Below are positions 12,781 through 25,700 of a stretch of 64,000 nt of DNA, piece by piece. The DNA is taken from assembly GCA_021396245.1 (NCBI GenBank), contig WNYE01000007.1:124001-188000 (forward strand), in the 5' to 3' direction. Position 1 is the stretch's first letter, and each line of letters begins with the position of its first letter. Both the position numbers and the translations under genes were made by a program. The DNA comes from Sporothrix humicola. Lineage: Eukaryota; Ascomycota; Sordariomycetes; Ophiostomatales; Ophiostomataceae. The notes under the pieces are model-generated. The model saw only the letters and a program-made list of their open reading frames with translations, ran no database searches and was not told where the DNA came from.

Positions 12781-14813
12781 GCACGACACCAAGCGGACTT
12801 GTAACCCCCGAAAAAGGGTGTGTGGGGTTGGGGGGTTGCGAGGGTAAGGGGAGGAGAGTAGAAAGAAAGCTGGGGAGGAAGCCGGAGAGGAGGATGGAGA
12901 AATAGAAGGAGGAGAATCGGTCGAGCTTTGTCTCAGTCGGACAGAGCCAAAGTCGGAGAGGCGCAACGGTGGTCGGCGAGGGACACAGAGAGAGGCTGCC
13001 GACAGGGGCTCTGAGCTGGAAGAAACAAAGAAAGGCGATTCGTTGGTGATGGGCGGAAGGTTCCGAATCGCATGCGCTGGCGGGAAGAATACAGACAATG
13101 TCGGAAGACTGAATAGGGAAAACCCAAGATTGGAGGTTGGAGGATCTGGGATGCGGAGGAAGACAGAGAAGGCAGCGAGGAGAGGAAGGAGAGGCAGAAG
13201 AGGAAAACAGACAAATTAAAAGCCAGGGAAAGAAGGAAGGCGCAATGCAAGGCAATGCTGCACGAGAAACGAATGGGGCGGTGGCTCTTTCCAATGCTGT
13301 TCACGATTTGTTTGGATTGAAGATTGAATTGGCAAGAACGACCGACCGCGGAGGGGGCGGGGAAAGTGCAAAGAGGGTCGGCGAGACTTTGAGGCAGGAG
13401 GCAGAAAAAATTGTGACTCCTCGCTGTGCCAGCCTGCGAAGTGCCATAAAAACTGATAAACTCTGCGCCAAAACCTTGTCCCTCGCAGAAATACAGGGCA
13501 GACCACCAGCGCCGCGCTGCGACTGCGCCAAAAGCAACCAAAAAAAGGAACCAGGGAAAAAAAAGAGGAGTCGCCGTTGCCGCCGCCGACGGATGATTGG
13601 ATGAAAGGAATAGAGAGGCCCCATAATTATTGCGTGTTCCTGCGCTGATTGGCGGCCAGCCACGAAAAAACCATGCATGCCGTGCTCGCGACGCATCACG
13701 TGGGGCGCGCGACCCGCTCTAATGGGCAAGTGCTACCGCCGGTGCCAGTTACAAGTGGAAGGCGGAAGGCGGGAAGGCGGACAGCGTCCTGACTGCCCTG
13801 AGTTGGGGCTGCATCACAACTGCACCTTCCTGCACAGCGCGGTACTTGCGCTGTAACGGAGTTTTGTACGGGGTATTATGCAGCAGTGTTAGTGTGCTGC
13901 AGGAAGGAGGCAGCCTTGAAGAAGGTGACAGTGATCGAGCACGCATCGTTGCTTCCTCGAGACGAGAGGATGGCCAAGGGGAGCAGGAGCGAGTGTCGTA
14001 TTCTGGCAATTGTCTTTTTGCCGTCATGACTAATCTTACCGCCGGCTAGCAAGAGGTGCTCCTTCCTTTCACAACTACAGAAGCAGCAACACAACAGCAT
14101 TGTTTCTCGCGCGTAACGCCATACAAACTGCATATGAACAATCATATATGCATCCTACTTTTCTCACCTTCACGGACTTTGAATTTACCAGTAATACGAG
14201 ACAATTTCGACAGCAAACCTGCAGCCTGTTCCCCTCCACGCCCAGCACGCTCTGGCCCAAGGCCCTGCGGTCTTCCCTCTTTCGTGTTAGTTGCAGGGAA
14301 GGAGCTCCACTCTTGCGCCTTGGTCCACTTATTATCCTGTGCATTCTAGGCCTTGTGACCGCTATCTTTTGCTATTCCCACTGCACTTCTTCAAGACACC
14401 CACTTTTCTCTCCTGCACCATTGTGGTCCCCCATTGTCTTCTTTCACCATTTTTGCCTTTTTTGTCTGCAGCCTCCGCGATCGTTCCCTGCTCGGTCGCT
14501 GCTTGTCCGACAGCCACAGTCTAGCCTTGCCGTCAGCCTATTACAGGGCTTTCCAGGCGCGCCCTGAGGCGCTACTGCTTACTTTTGCGCTCCGACCGCC
14601 CCTGAGAATCGGCTCCGGTGTCGTTCCGTGAAAAGGGCCCTTTTGCACCGAAAGCCGGGTGGATCCTTTTTGGGGCTGAAGCATCCGGAAGTGAACGTCC
14701 AGAATCACGGTGTGTACGGGTGAGCATCCAGGCTGCGGGAAAACGGGCAACGGAGCAGCCAAAAGTCTGATTTTTGTCGAGTTTTTTCGAGGGTCCAAAA
14801 AGGGAGACGCATC
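12781..14813. other. Intergenic region upstream of the Zn(2)Cys(6) gene
   Basis: About 2 kb, probably the 5' UTR and promoter of the minus-strand regulator. The minus strand reads as a long C/T-rich leader between about 12800 and 13500, typical of fungal 5' UTRs. Open frames on both strands here (for example 13137-13604) are low-complexity Lys/Arg/Glu or Ser/Pro translations of this skewed sequence and are not supported as genes. Confidence 0.55.
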
Positions 14814-15220
14814 ATGCCTCCATCTGAACCTGCAGCGGCGTCATCGTCGTCGTCGGCTGACGCTGCCGCCACGGCAGACGGGACCGGAACCAACGGCCGG
14901 AAGATGGGCAAGTTCCGTATTCAACCGCCACGAAGACCGGATCCATTATCCTCTTATACGGTCGATCCCATCCTGCCTCAGAGCAAGATCACGGCTTCTT
15001 TGATCGAGAAGCAAAGACGCGAGTTCTCAGCCCTTCTCGATTCTCTTCCAGGCCATCTGGAATGAAATCAAACCACAACTTTGTCCATATCATATTAACG
15101 CTCAAAATTAGGTGTTCCGGAGAGCATTGAGATCAATACTACCTTGATCCGCTCGCCTTTCCTTGAGCCGGAAGCGCCGGGAAGCCAGCAGATCCGGGCC
15201 AATCGCTCTGCCTGAAAAGG
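14814..15220 (+). pseudogene. Small hypothetical gene, possibly splice-broken
   Basis: An ATG at 14814 opens an 83-codon frame ending at 15065 whose C-terminal half (from about MGKFRIQPPRRPDPL) looks like real coding sequence after a low-complexity Ala/Ser start. A second coding-like stretch starts at about 15113, after an ATTAAC branch-like site and an AATTAG acceptor, and reads VPESIEINTTLIRSPF and onward to a stop near 15220. No GT or GC donor sits at a position that joins the two in frame, because the sequence after the last codons is GAATGA. This may be a decayed gene with a lost 5' splice site, an 83-residue gene, or chance. I do not recognise the protein. Confidence 0.35.
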
Positions 15221-18200
15221 CCGCGCACACGACGCTCGAGGATTGTCGGTGACTGCCTCTTGTTTGAAAAGCTCCCAAAAAGGCGGCCACAGGACCACTC
15301 ACTGTGCCGATCCGTCCAACATACAGGATACAAGATACAGTTGTTTACGAAACATGGTCCGCAACACGAATGCAGATGCTGTGACGAATGCCGGCCTTTG
15401 TTTTCCTGTTCGTTGTACTGCGTATGCAGAAATGTTGCAGTGCACGGCGTTACAGAGTACGACGCACACGATGGAGGGGAGGAAAAGAGTATGGTAGCAA
15501 TCTGCCTGCGTGTCGGTGTCTCTGCTTGACACATGACAGGCTCCTCCCCATGGTTCTGCGAATTGGAGGATCGGGAATGGGTGTCAAGGATGTGATGGAA
15601 AACAGTGAGGGGCACACCCGAAAGATTGACGGAGACATTCATTCACACCGATCCAGCAATACGTCGGTTGCGAATATGCGTCAAGCAGAACACTGTTGGC
15701 TGTTTAGCCGTTTTGGCGGTTTTGAGAAGGCCTGGTCTCACCATTGTGCACTTCCCGCTCTACGCGCATATTGCAGCTTGCCACTCCGTAGGAGCGTACT
15801 GCCTTGCCCTTTCCCGACATATATTAAGCTTCTTATGTAGGACGCACAAACCAATCACACAGCGCCGACACCGCGTTCAAACAACAACCTACGCTGCCAA
15901 TAAACGATCCAATAAAACAAGAGCTAGCCGGCCAAGTCGTACGTATGCCAATAAACATGCGGTTGTCTGTTTTACCGTCTGCGCTGCACATGTCCTGCTT
16001 CGGGGAATTTTGTTGAGATGTCGTGCTTTTGTAGTACATTAGGACAACCAACTATCAATGGAAGATATGATTTACCCTTGTTGCCATCACAATGCAGGAC
16101 AAGCACGATGATATCGTGCCAAAGGCATTTAACGACAAAGGCCATTCCTATGCTGTATATGGCCAGCTGCTCGTGCCTATGGCCAATCCGTGCCATGACT
16201 TCTACCCAGGGACGTTCAAAGCTTGACCTCTGGCGTTTAACCCCCCTGCCTGGTACCATCCGGTCACTTCACTTCTTGTCTACATAATCACATTCAAGCA
16301 CGGGTCGGTCATAATCAAATTGCTTGTCGCATATTGTCCCAGTTGCATAAGATTTCCAGGAGATATTGATTTCCCGGTTCTCGAGGTATCAAACAGACGA
16401 ACAATACAACAAGCAAACAATATGTATGGAGGAGCCGGCCCAATAATACTCATCAAAAATAACAACCGGCCGCGTTATCGTTATCAATGGTTCACCCGGT
16501 AATTCTCTACATGATCCAGAGGTTACGTTTCAACGGCCCCCATTATTTGGGAACCAACAGACATCGACAATGACACGGCAAGCCGTCCTTTGTCCTGAAA
16601 GACACTCTGACCAACATGTCCGTGTCGTATGCCCGCCCGGGCTGCGGGCTGACGCCCGACGGCCGATCGCCGAGGATAAAGCACAGAGGATCTGAAGAAA
16701 TCCAGCAAGGAGGGGCGTGTAATGTGATAAGTGACAGAAGGGCATCGATAGCAGAGCCTCTGCATTACATATGAGCTGCCCTGTCTCTGCCACATTTGCA
16801 CATTTTGTTCGGGCCTTCCTTTAAGTGCATCCCATACTCGGTGATATCAGCCCAATGCCAGTCTATCGGATACAATGACCGCGCCTTGAACTCTGCAAGA
16901 AGGACGAAGGACGCATGTAAATAAGGCTGTTAGTTAATCTCCAGTTATAATATCAGAGTTAGGCACTGACATGACGCCACTCTATTTCATCAATGGCTGC
17001 CTTATCATCACGCTGTCGTCTAAACATCATAATAACAGAAATTAATGAAAGGCGCCATAATCCCTCCAGACGTGTGAAGGACATGTCAGCAATGAAAAGA
17101 CAGCCGTACGGAAAAAATATGCCCTTACAGGTCGACTTTATGTCAGTTTGTTTGGAGAGACGGTTCGTACACGAATATCCTCAAGTACATATTCGGCTTG
17201 CGCTTGGCCCATCGCTGCCTCTCATATGTCAATGAGAGGAATCTATACCGGAAGCATTCATCATTTGGATTTAGAATACAGTCGTGTGCCGACAGTCCCT
17301 CAATTATTCATTAAATAAACGATTGTCCCACTGTGTAATGTCTGATCACACAGGAATTGCATTTGTAGGATTGAGCTGCGTTGGCTGTGGGCCATGGCTC
17401 AGGTGTAAGAAAGTAAACAATCCCTTGTTTTGCAACTCCTGACACTTATTATTCTCTTTGACGCCAGACCTTTTATCTAATATTATTAAAATCTAAACCA
17501 TAAGAGTATTCGCAGAATCACGGCCTCGTACATCATATTTTTGACGATTTTTGTTGACTTTCTCCAGATGTGATTTGGATGCACGGCCATCCGAAGTCCC
17601 GATATGCCGATCCCAAGAGATTGGCATCGTATGCCGTTTTCCAGGCTCGCGTATTTGGAGATCCTTTCTCCGCATATGTGGCCCAGCCTTGTGCCTTTCT
17701 TTGACTCCCCTTTTTTCTTCTTCTCTCTTTCTCTCTGCAGAATGCCCAAAACGCCCAAAACGGCCAACCCCAGACTGCCCCAGACCGCCCCAGACCCGCC
17801 TCCCCTAGCCAACCCCAGGCGAGTCCGGGGTGGCCTGGCCAGGCCCAGACCACTGGCATCGGAGTAATGCACCATCACCCCTCTTTCTTCTTTCTTGAAA
17901 ACATCCACTGATCCATGCAGGCGGTGTGCTCTCTCTTTGTCCTCTCTCTCTCTCTATTTTTGGCGATCCCAGTCTGTACCAGTGAATCATCGAGTGGACA
18001 AAGTCAGATCTCGATATGGTAGGATTTATCAAGGCTGGCCCTGAAGCCTTGTCTGTGTCGTATGCCTCTGATGCAACTGGACCATTATCGAGTCAAATAC
18101 ACCTATCATGTTTTCTCTCCCAGCCTCGCCAATACCTTGCAAGATGTCCGGACATAGTATGCCTCTGTGGATCCCGTTCCTGACCAGAGTGCCGGATCGT

Positions 18201-21200
18201 ACACCGGATCTCGCGCCGGATCGTTCAGCGATGCAACTGGGCAGCGGGGGCAAGATGCGGGGGAGCAAAGGTGTAGATACCCACCTGAGCTTGGTCGGAC
18301 AATGTATCACCGAGATGCCCATAAATGCAGCTCCAAAAGGACATTGAAGAGCGAGATGGAGATGCCATCATGAATAAGTTGACCCACAGCCCTTCTCCAA
18401 GCTGCCTTACAAAGAGGGTCCTTATTCAACGAGATATGAGGCGGAAGTTGGAGAAAGTGGAAATACCAACAGCGAGGCTGTCATGCAACGACTACCGATG
18501 ATGCGCAGAAAAGTAGAATGCATTCCATTTTTCTACAAGCACCCAAGCTATCAACGAGGCTGCTTGCTATCATCATTCTCGTCGCTGGCTGTGGTAGATC
18601 CAACTTCAGCCTCGTCGGTGTTGGTGACAATGTGTATAGCACAATGCTACGATACCTTATCTTTGGTATTATTCTTTGTATTTGTTTGCATTATTTCTTT
18701 ACTTTCATGAATAGTTTAGATATTTTTCTTGTGTTTTTTTTTTTTCAAATTTATTTACGGGGAGAATATATTATTTTCTGAATATTTCCATCAAATCATA
18801 GGCAAAGTGTCACAGAGTTGTGAGCGCCAATAATATAATACCTATAGAGTACACGTGGAATTAAACATCGTCAACTTGCAACGAGAGTCAATGTGTCTCT
18901 GACGTGTGAGTAATTCTTCAGATGCTGTCGTTTGCTCCCGACTCAAAAGCTGACAACAAAGCTGACCCCAGATTGTGTGGAGTGGCACGGTCCATGTGCA
19001 TCACGGCTCATGAGTTCATGGCACGGCTCCACCTTGACAGTCACGCCCACTCGAGTCCGCAAAGCACAGCACACTGACCAGCAATTTGCATCAATGGATT
19101 GAAGAATCCTCGCGAGCACAATATTTCCATGGATTCTCCTTTCGAGGGTTCTCCATTTTCATTCCTTGATTCCTCCGCATTTTACTTCGCTTCTTTCATC
19201 TTTCGCCACAATGGATATGCCCAGAGTTGATGGAGGGAAGCGACGACGCCAAAGCACGCCAAAGGGGATACTAACAAGCGCTGGCCACGTTTTGTGGAGG
19301 TCAGACAGTCAGTCTTGTGGGGATGTCTAGCGAGCCAACAAAGCTCACAAGGTTAGCAATGAAACTTGTCCCTTGTAAAAGTGGCCTCTTGTAAAACGCC
19401 TCGTAAGTCGACAAGCTCATGTGAGCTCTTGTCTGTGGGTAGTGTGGGCTGTGTCGTGCTTGGAAATCATGTTGGAGGTTGTGGGTTGTGTGTGGGACAA
19501 TTTATTGACTTTCTTTCGATCTCGACGATGAACAGACTACGAACGGCTTTCCGTTTTGGTTCTTCCAGACCAGATTTCCATTTCCACACACCCTGTCACA
19601 TTTTGTTTCTTCGTCGCTTCACATTCGTTATCCCGTTTATTTCCATCACCGCGTTGCATTATTTCCTCAAGTCGTTCGCCGTGAAATCCGATATCGTTCC
19701 AGCTTTGCAGTAGTTCAGAATGAAGTCAAACGTGCCTGCCCTTTCTTCTACTTATTGAGCTCTTTCCATTGGTCTGTCATGTCTAATACCCCAAAGCTGG
19801 GGCCCCGCTGACGTTCCCCAGAGGAAGGTGCAATGCAGAGGAAGGCACGATTGGCAAAAAAAGGGGTGGCAGAAATTCAAAGGGAAGGAACAAAGGTCGA
19901 GGTCGTCCGCGAGTCAGGCACAATGGACCAGACTGACACAGAATGGTGGCATTACCAAAAAGGGTAAGAGCATCGTCAATAGTTGCAGTGGTGTGGCTCT
20001 TAGCCGGGCTAGTGGTTGACTATTACCGAGCGTTCTTACCGAACACCGCTTCCCCGAAATGGCCACAAAGAGGGTCAGTTGAGGTTGAGTTGCAGGCGGA
20101 AAAGCATTTCCCGGGCCCGTTCTTCCCCCAATTTCCCCAGAGAATTTGTCTGACAGTAGCGCATGCCTTTCCCCAGTAAATCCAATCCATAGCGCCCATA
20201 GCTGTCCTTACAGGCCCCATGGCGGCATTTCCGTCCGACTTGAATGTATCTTGCAGATTTCCGAGAAAACCGGCCTATTCTTTTGAATTTCCGGGCAGCG
20301 TTGGGATATTGCTAGTAAATAAATTTGATTTGTTTGGGCTGTCTATGGCGAGGGAAGAGTTTCTTGAGAAGTATTTGCTTCTGTCAGACAGAGGTTTGGA
20401 GAAAATAAATGTGAATAATGGAAACAAAATAAAAGAGAGCCAAAGAGCCAAAACGGAAAGAGAGTCAGTAGCTTGAAAGACAGAACTTTGACATTGGCCC
20501 TCCCTTCGTTCAGCCTGCTAGCCCCTTGTCAACTTGCCCATCCATGTTAGAAAAACGACTGGCCCTGCCTAACGTGGCCGTTCTAGAATCGCTGAAGCCC
20601 GGAGGACGGAGAACACAGCCAGCGTCTGGGCGCATAATCTGCTCGTGTGTGGTCTGGCTTGGTTTGTATTCTGTCCGTTTTCGATGTCATTTTATTTTCA
20701 TATTTTAGTTTGGTCCTATGCCGTAAATTTTCTGATCATAGGAGACCTCTTGCCCCCCGATCTGCAGCTTCTGCTTATTTTCTGCCCTCCTTAAACTTTG
20801 ACTCGGAGCTAGCCTTTCGTACTGACTCGTCGTGCGTCCGATTTGTTTTCTGATCAGTGACCGTATTTTGTTTTCTTCCACGACGAAGTACTCTTTCATT
20901 CAACTTTTCGGTGAACAAAAACGGTGACAGATGTACTCATGCATTTAATGTGCATATATTTCGTATCCAGACTGAAGATATTTGGTATTTCTTGACGCCT
21001 GATCATTTCGACTTCAATTTGGTCAAGTGACACTTTCTTGCAGAAAAAAAGGACACAAAATACATCCTGGCACGATACTTGTCTTGGATAGTCGGAGTGT
21101 CGGTTTCCACTTTGCGGAGATCGAGGTACGCTCCGTGAACGGTAATGACACTCTGGCAGTCTGTAATGACTGTTGCAGTTTGTCTTGGATGGACATGTCC

Positions 21201-22733
21201 GCCGTCTTTTTCGAATCCTTGGCGAGCCTTCAGGCGGCTTTGGGATTTTAGCACGAGCGATGGGGGGTGTCTTTTTGTCTCTTGCATGGCCTGATCCACA
21301 ACCCATCCCACCTCAAGTACCTTTTTTCTTCTTGTGTTCTTTCTGTTTCCTTTTGTGGTTTCTCGGTGCCTTTTTCTGTCTCTTGACTTGTCGAACGGCA
21401 AAGCCAGAATCTCGGGTCTCGTGGCCAATGACGGCACTCTTGAGTTGGGGTATCCAAAGCTGTTCCGTTCTGCCGTGTTTGGGACAAACTTGAACATTGG
21501 AAATCCAATGTGCTTCTCTTGTAAATATTCTCTGCAAAACATTGCAAACAAAGTCATCGCTCACTTTGATATCAAACCAGCCATGGATCCTCCATCTCAC
21601 TAGCCGCTCTTCAGATGGTCTGCAGACTTGAAAAAGTGGACAAGCAATGGACAAGGTCCCCGGTCGACAAGGCAAAGCGAGCCAAACAAAGTAAAAATGA
21701 ATCCAAAAAAGCAATTCAAGTCGTGCTTTGTTGATAACTAGCGTAGCTTTTCGAGTCGGACTTGCCCACACGCCCCCTTCCCATGAATTCATGAAAATCG
21801 CCATCAGGTCCGCCCCAGCCCCAGGTCTCCAGTTTCCAGTATCCAGTTTCCAGTCTGAAGCTTCGTCTCCATTCTCCAGAACCTCCGTCCTCGCTTGGTT
21901 TGCTTGTCTTCCTCGACGCGTATTTTCTTTTTTACTCTCTGCCAGAGTACTGTCCTTTCTTCTTCACTCGGGGCCGGACTTCTATCCCCGTACTCGGAGT
22001 CCACTTTCAATCCACTTGGAGTCTTCTGCCGCCTCTTCTCTATCCTGCGTCTCCATTATCTCCATTCCTCTGATCCACTTGACAAGTGAGGACCCTTGGC
22101 CATTCCGTTTTCATATTGCCACACGAAGTGTTCGCTCGAGGCTACTGAGACTGAATATTGTATTCTGTCCCTCCATACCACACACGTCCCCTCCACACTT
22201 CCATCGCGCTGCCTCTTTCTCACCCCCAGACTCCAGACTACCCCCAACCCCACCTCCTTGGGTTCCCTTTTTGCTCTTTTTCTTCTTTGTCAACAGGATC
22301 CCCCCGTATTTTACTTTTTTGTAAGACAAACTTACCACTGTTTTTTCGACGTGGGCTTGTTCCTTTTTTCTGCCGTGTTTTGCCTTTCCCTCTGATCTCT
22401 AATCAACTCCCCTCATTTTTTTTCTTTTCTTTCCTTTTCCCCCTCAGCCTTCTTTCTTGTCTCTATTCCGTCATCGTTGTCATTGTTACTTTTTTGACAG
22501 TAAACAAGACAATTGTCGACTGCAACACGACGCCTTACACACATTGCGTCCACAACGATAAAGCACCATCCATCAATAAACCACAACAGCGTCACACACG
22601 GCACAGCTCACTCATCGAATCAGCTTATACCGTTCTCGCCCAAAAACTCACCACGGCGTCTCGACGCCTCATACCCACCGATCACAACTCACAACACTTC
22701 CTTTTTTTCAGTCGAATCTCCCGACTCACACAA
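15221..22733. other. Gene-poor region and 5' flank of the large regulator
   Basis: About 7.5 kb with no open frame that I can support. A GC-rich CCCCAGAC-type stretch lies at 17745-17830 and short T-rich tracts elsewhere. From about 21830 the sequence becomes strongly C/T-rich and is probably the promoter and long leader of the plus-strand regulator starting at 22734; it includes a repeated TTCCAGT motif at 21829-21860. A stop-free plus-strand frame runs from 22158 into that gene, but its translation is Phe/Ser/Leu-rich leader sequence without domains, so it was not taken as coding. Confidence 0.5.
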
Positions 22734-25700
22734 ATGGCTACCGACGTCGAGGCTCCGGTCGCCGCTGTCGGTGTCGCTGGCGGTTCTGCTGCCGGCAATG
22801 CCAACGCCAATGCCGCCGCCAACGCCGCGCGGGCCAAGAACCCCAACAAGGTGCGCAAGCGGGCGCCCAAGGCCTGTTTGTCGTGCCGTGCCCGCAAGGT
22901 CCGTTGTGACGTGTCGCAGCGTGGCCGGCCGTGCATGAACTGCTATCTGGACAGTGAGACGTGTGTCGTGACGGGTCGTGCCTCGCGTCTGCGCAAATCA
23001 CAGCGCCCTCCAGCGGCCACGGCGGCACCGGGCGCTGCTCCCACAAACGGGGCTCCTGCTTCTGCTCCAGCTGGCGAGGCTTCCGCAACGGCGGCATCAG
23101 CAACGACAACTCAGCCTGCAGCTCAACCCCAGACTCAGAACGACGGCGCAGCAGCACAGTCGGCCAACGGCGCTGCTCAGAGACCACAGCTCCAGTCGCA
23201 TGGCTCACATCACGGCCACAGTCACGGCCATAACCACAGTCACAGCCATAGCCACAGCCACTCGCATTCTCATGCGCATCCACACCAGCACGGCTCGCCG
23301 CATTCTGACACGGCATCGCGGCATCGGACGGCTTCCATCAAAGGTTCTCCGTCTGCGGCACGCGAGAGTGAGCCTCCTCAACAGCAGCAACAGCAGCAGC
23401 AGCAAAATGTGAATGAGGCGATGCACAACTCGTCGCCGATGGCACCCCCAGAGATGGACATGCACAACGAGCAACACCAGTCTCAACAGCAGCAACAACA
23501 GCAACAACAGCACCAGAACCAGCACCAGGCGCAAAACCACAACAGCCATCATAACCACAACCACAACCATAATCATAACCACCACAACCACTCTCATAAC
23601 CATCATCAACCCCGCTTCAACAACAATAACAACAGCCTCCACGAAGACCTTCGCAGCGGTCCCAGCAATGACTTCCTTGGCTCAGCATCTGGCGCTGCAG
23701 GCATGGGAATGGGCGGCGCTGCGCCGTGGGCAGCCGAGCAGGGCCTGAATATTAGCGCAGACATCACCTACTCGTACTACCCCTTCCTGGCCATCAGCAA
23801 CCTGTCGGGCATCCTGCCGCAGGACGTCAACTACCTCGAGCTGCAGGGCTGCCTGCGTGTCCCGACGCGTTCAATCCTCGACGAGTTTGTGCAGCAGTAC
23901 TTTTTGCACGTCCACCCCCTGCTGCCGCTCTTCAACGAGGGCGACTTTTGGGAGCTGTACTGCCAGCAGGGCGCCGGCAGCGTGCCGCCCCACGGCCGTA
24001 TGTCGCTGCTCGTCTTCCAGGCGCTGCTGTTTGCGACGTGCAACTTTGTCTCGCGCACTAGCATCCGCGCCTTGGGGTTCCCGACTATCCGCCTCGCCCG
24101 CGCCGCGCTCTACCGCCGCGCCAAGCTGCTGTACGACTTTGAGACGGAGTCGTCGCCGGCCGCCGTCGCCCAGGCCGCGCTCCTCCTCAGTTTCTGGTCG
24201 CCCTCGACCAACCTGGGCACCAAGAACCCCAACACCGCCTGGCTCTGCACGGCCATCCAGCAGGCCAAGCTCGCCGAGGCCAACCACTATGCCTCGTTCC
24301 CGCCCGAAAGCCGCCGCGCCAACACGCTGAAGCGGCTGTGGTGGTGCTGCATCATCCGCGACCGTGTTATGGGCCTGGGCGTGCGTCGCAGCATCCAGAT
24401 CACGCGCGCACATTTCGATCTGGAAGCCAACGCGCCGCTGACGCGTGCCGACCTGGCCGACGAGATTGAGCGCTCGCGCGTCTACAATCCGGGCACAAAG
24501 TCGTGCCTCATCGAGATCCTCGTGCACATGGTCGAGCTGTGCGTGGTCCTGACTGACATCCTGACGCTCGTCTTCCCGCAGGACGACACACCCGGTTGGG
24601 GCCGGCAGATGGCCGACAGCGACGCCGGGCGCATCCGGCAGTGCAAGATCGAGCTGCGTCGCTGGTACAAGGATGTGGCGCTCAAGTTTCCGATGTTTGG
24701 CGGCAGCGGCGGCAGCAGCGATGGCTCGCCGAACAGCACGACCGGGAACTCTGGCCCCGGGGGCGGTGTCGCGCGTCTGGCCAACGGCGGCCGCGAGTTC
24801 TACCACGACTCGGTGATTCTGTACACAAACCTCATGTATATGTACTATCACTCGTCGCGTGTCGCTCTGTGCCACCACGAGGTGCTGCATATCGCTGTCG
24901 CCAATGCCGCGCCCGGTTTCGCAAACGGCAACAAGGCGGTCCCCGTCATCTACGAGAACCGCTACGAGCTGCAGGATGCGGCGTCGGGCGTGACGGAATG
25001 TTTGAAGGAGTTGATCCAGCTGCGTCTGGCTCGCTGGCTCCCAATTAGCGCGTAAGTGCCCTCGTTCCTTCCGTTTGTGTTTATTTGTGTTTACCTTTTT
25101 TACCCCTTTTCGCTCTTTCCCTTTGCGCCCGCATATTCGCCCCGGTATCGTTCCTTCCCTAACTGTCTGATAGTGTCGCCTGCACGGCTCTGCCCCTTTT
25201 CTTGCACATTCTCGACGTCAAGCTGTCGACTTCAGCTGCCAACAACGCAAACAACAACAATGGCAACCCGGCCGCCAACACGCCCAGCGACGGCAGCGGT
25301 GCCGACGGCAACTCGACATCCGCCAGCTCGGCCCTCAAGCAGCACCGCCTCAACATTCTGATCGAGGCAATGAAGACATACCAGCCGCAGTACGACGGCG
25401 TCGATTGGGTCAGCGAGACGATCCGACATATTGTCAACCTGGCCCAGCTGGACGGCCCTGCTGCGCCCGGCGCCAACGTCGGTAACGGGAACAACGGCGG
25501 CGGAAACAATAGCAGCAACGGCATCTCGGACTGGACGGATATTCTGGCGTCAAACCCGTCATGGTACCTTCGCCTGGCCCTGACGATGGATCTGGCTCTG
25601 AGCAAGAACCGCATGCCCGAGGAGCGGGATTTCCCTGTCGGCCTGCGCGGCCTGTTCACGGGCGGCTTCAACTCGATCCGCAACCTGCGCCTGGGCTACA

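Noticed and set aside
21313..21804. 163-codon minus-strand frame
   Set aside because: No domain, atypical composition, no supporting splice structure.
23871..24890. 339-codon minus-strand frame
   Set aside because: Antisense shadow of the CTF1-like regulator.
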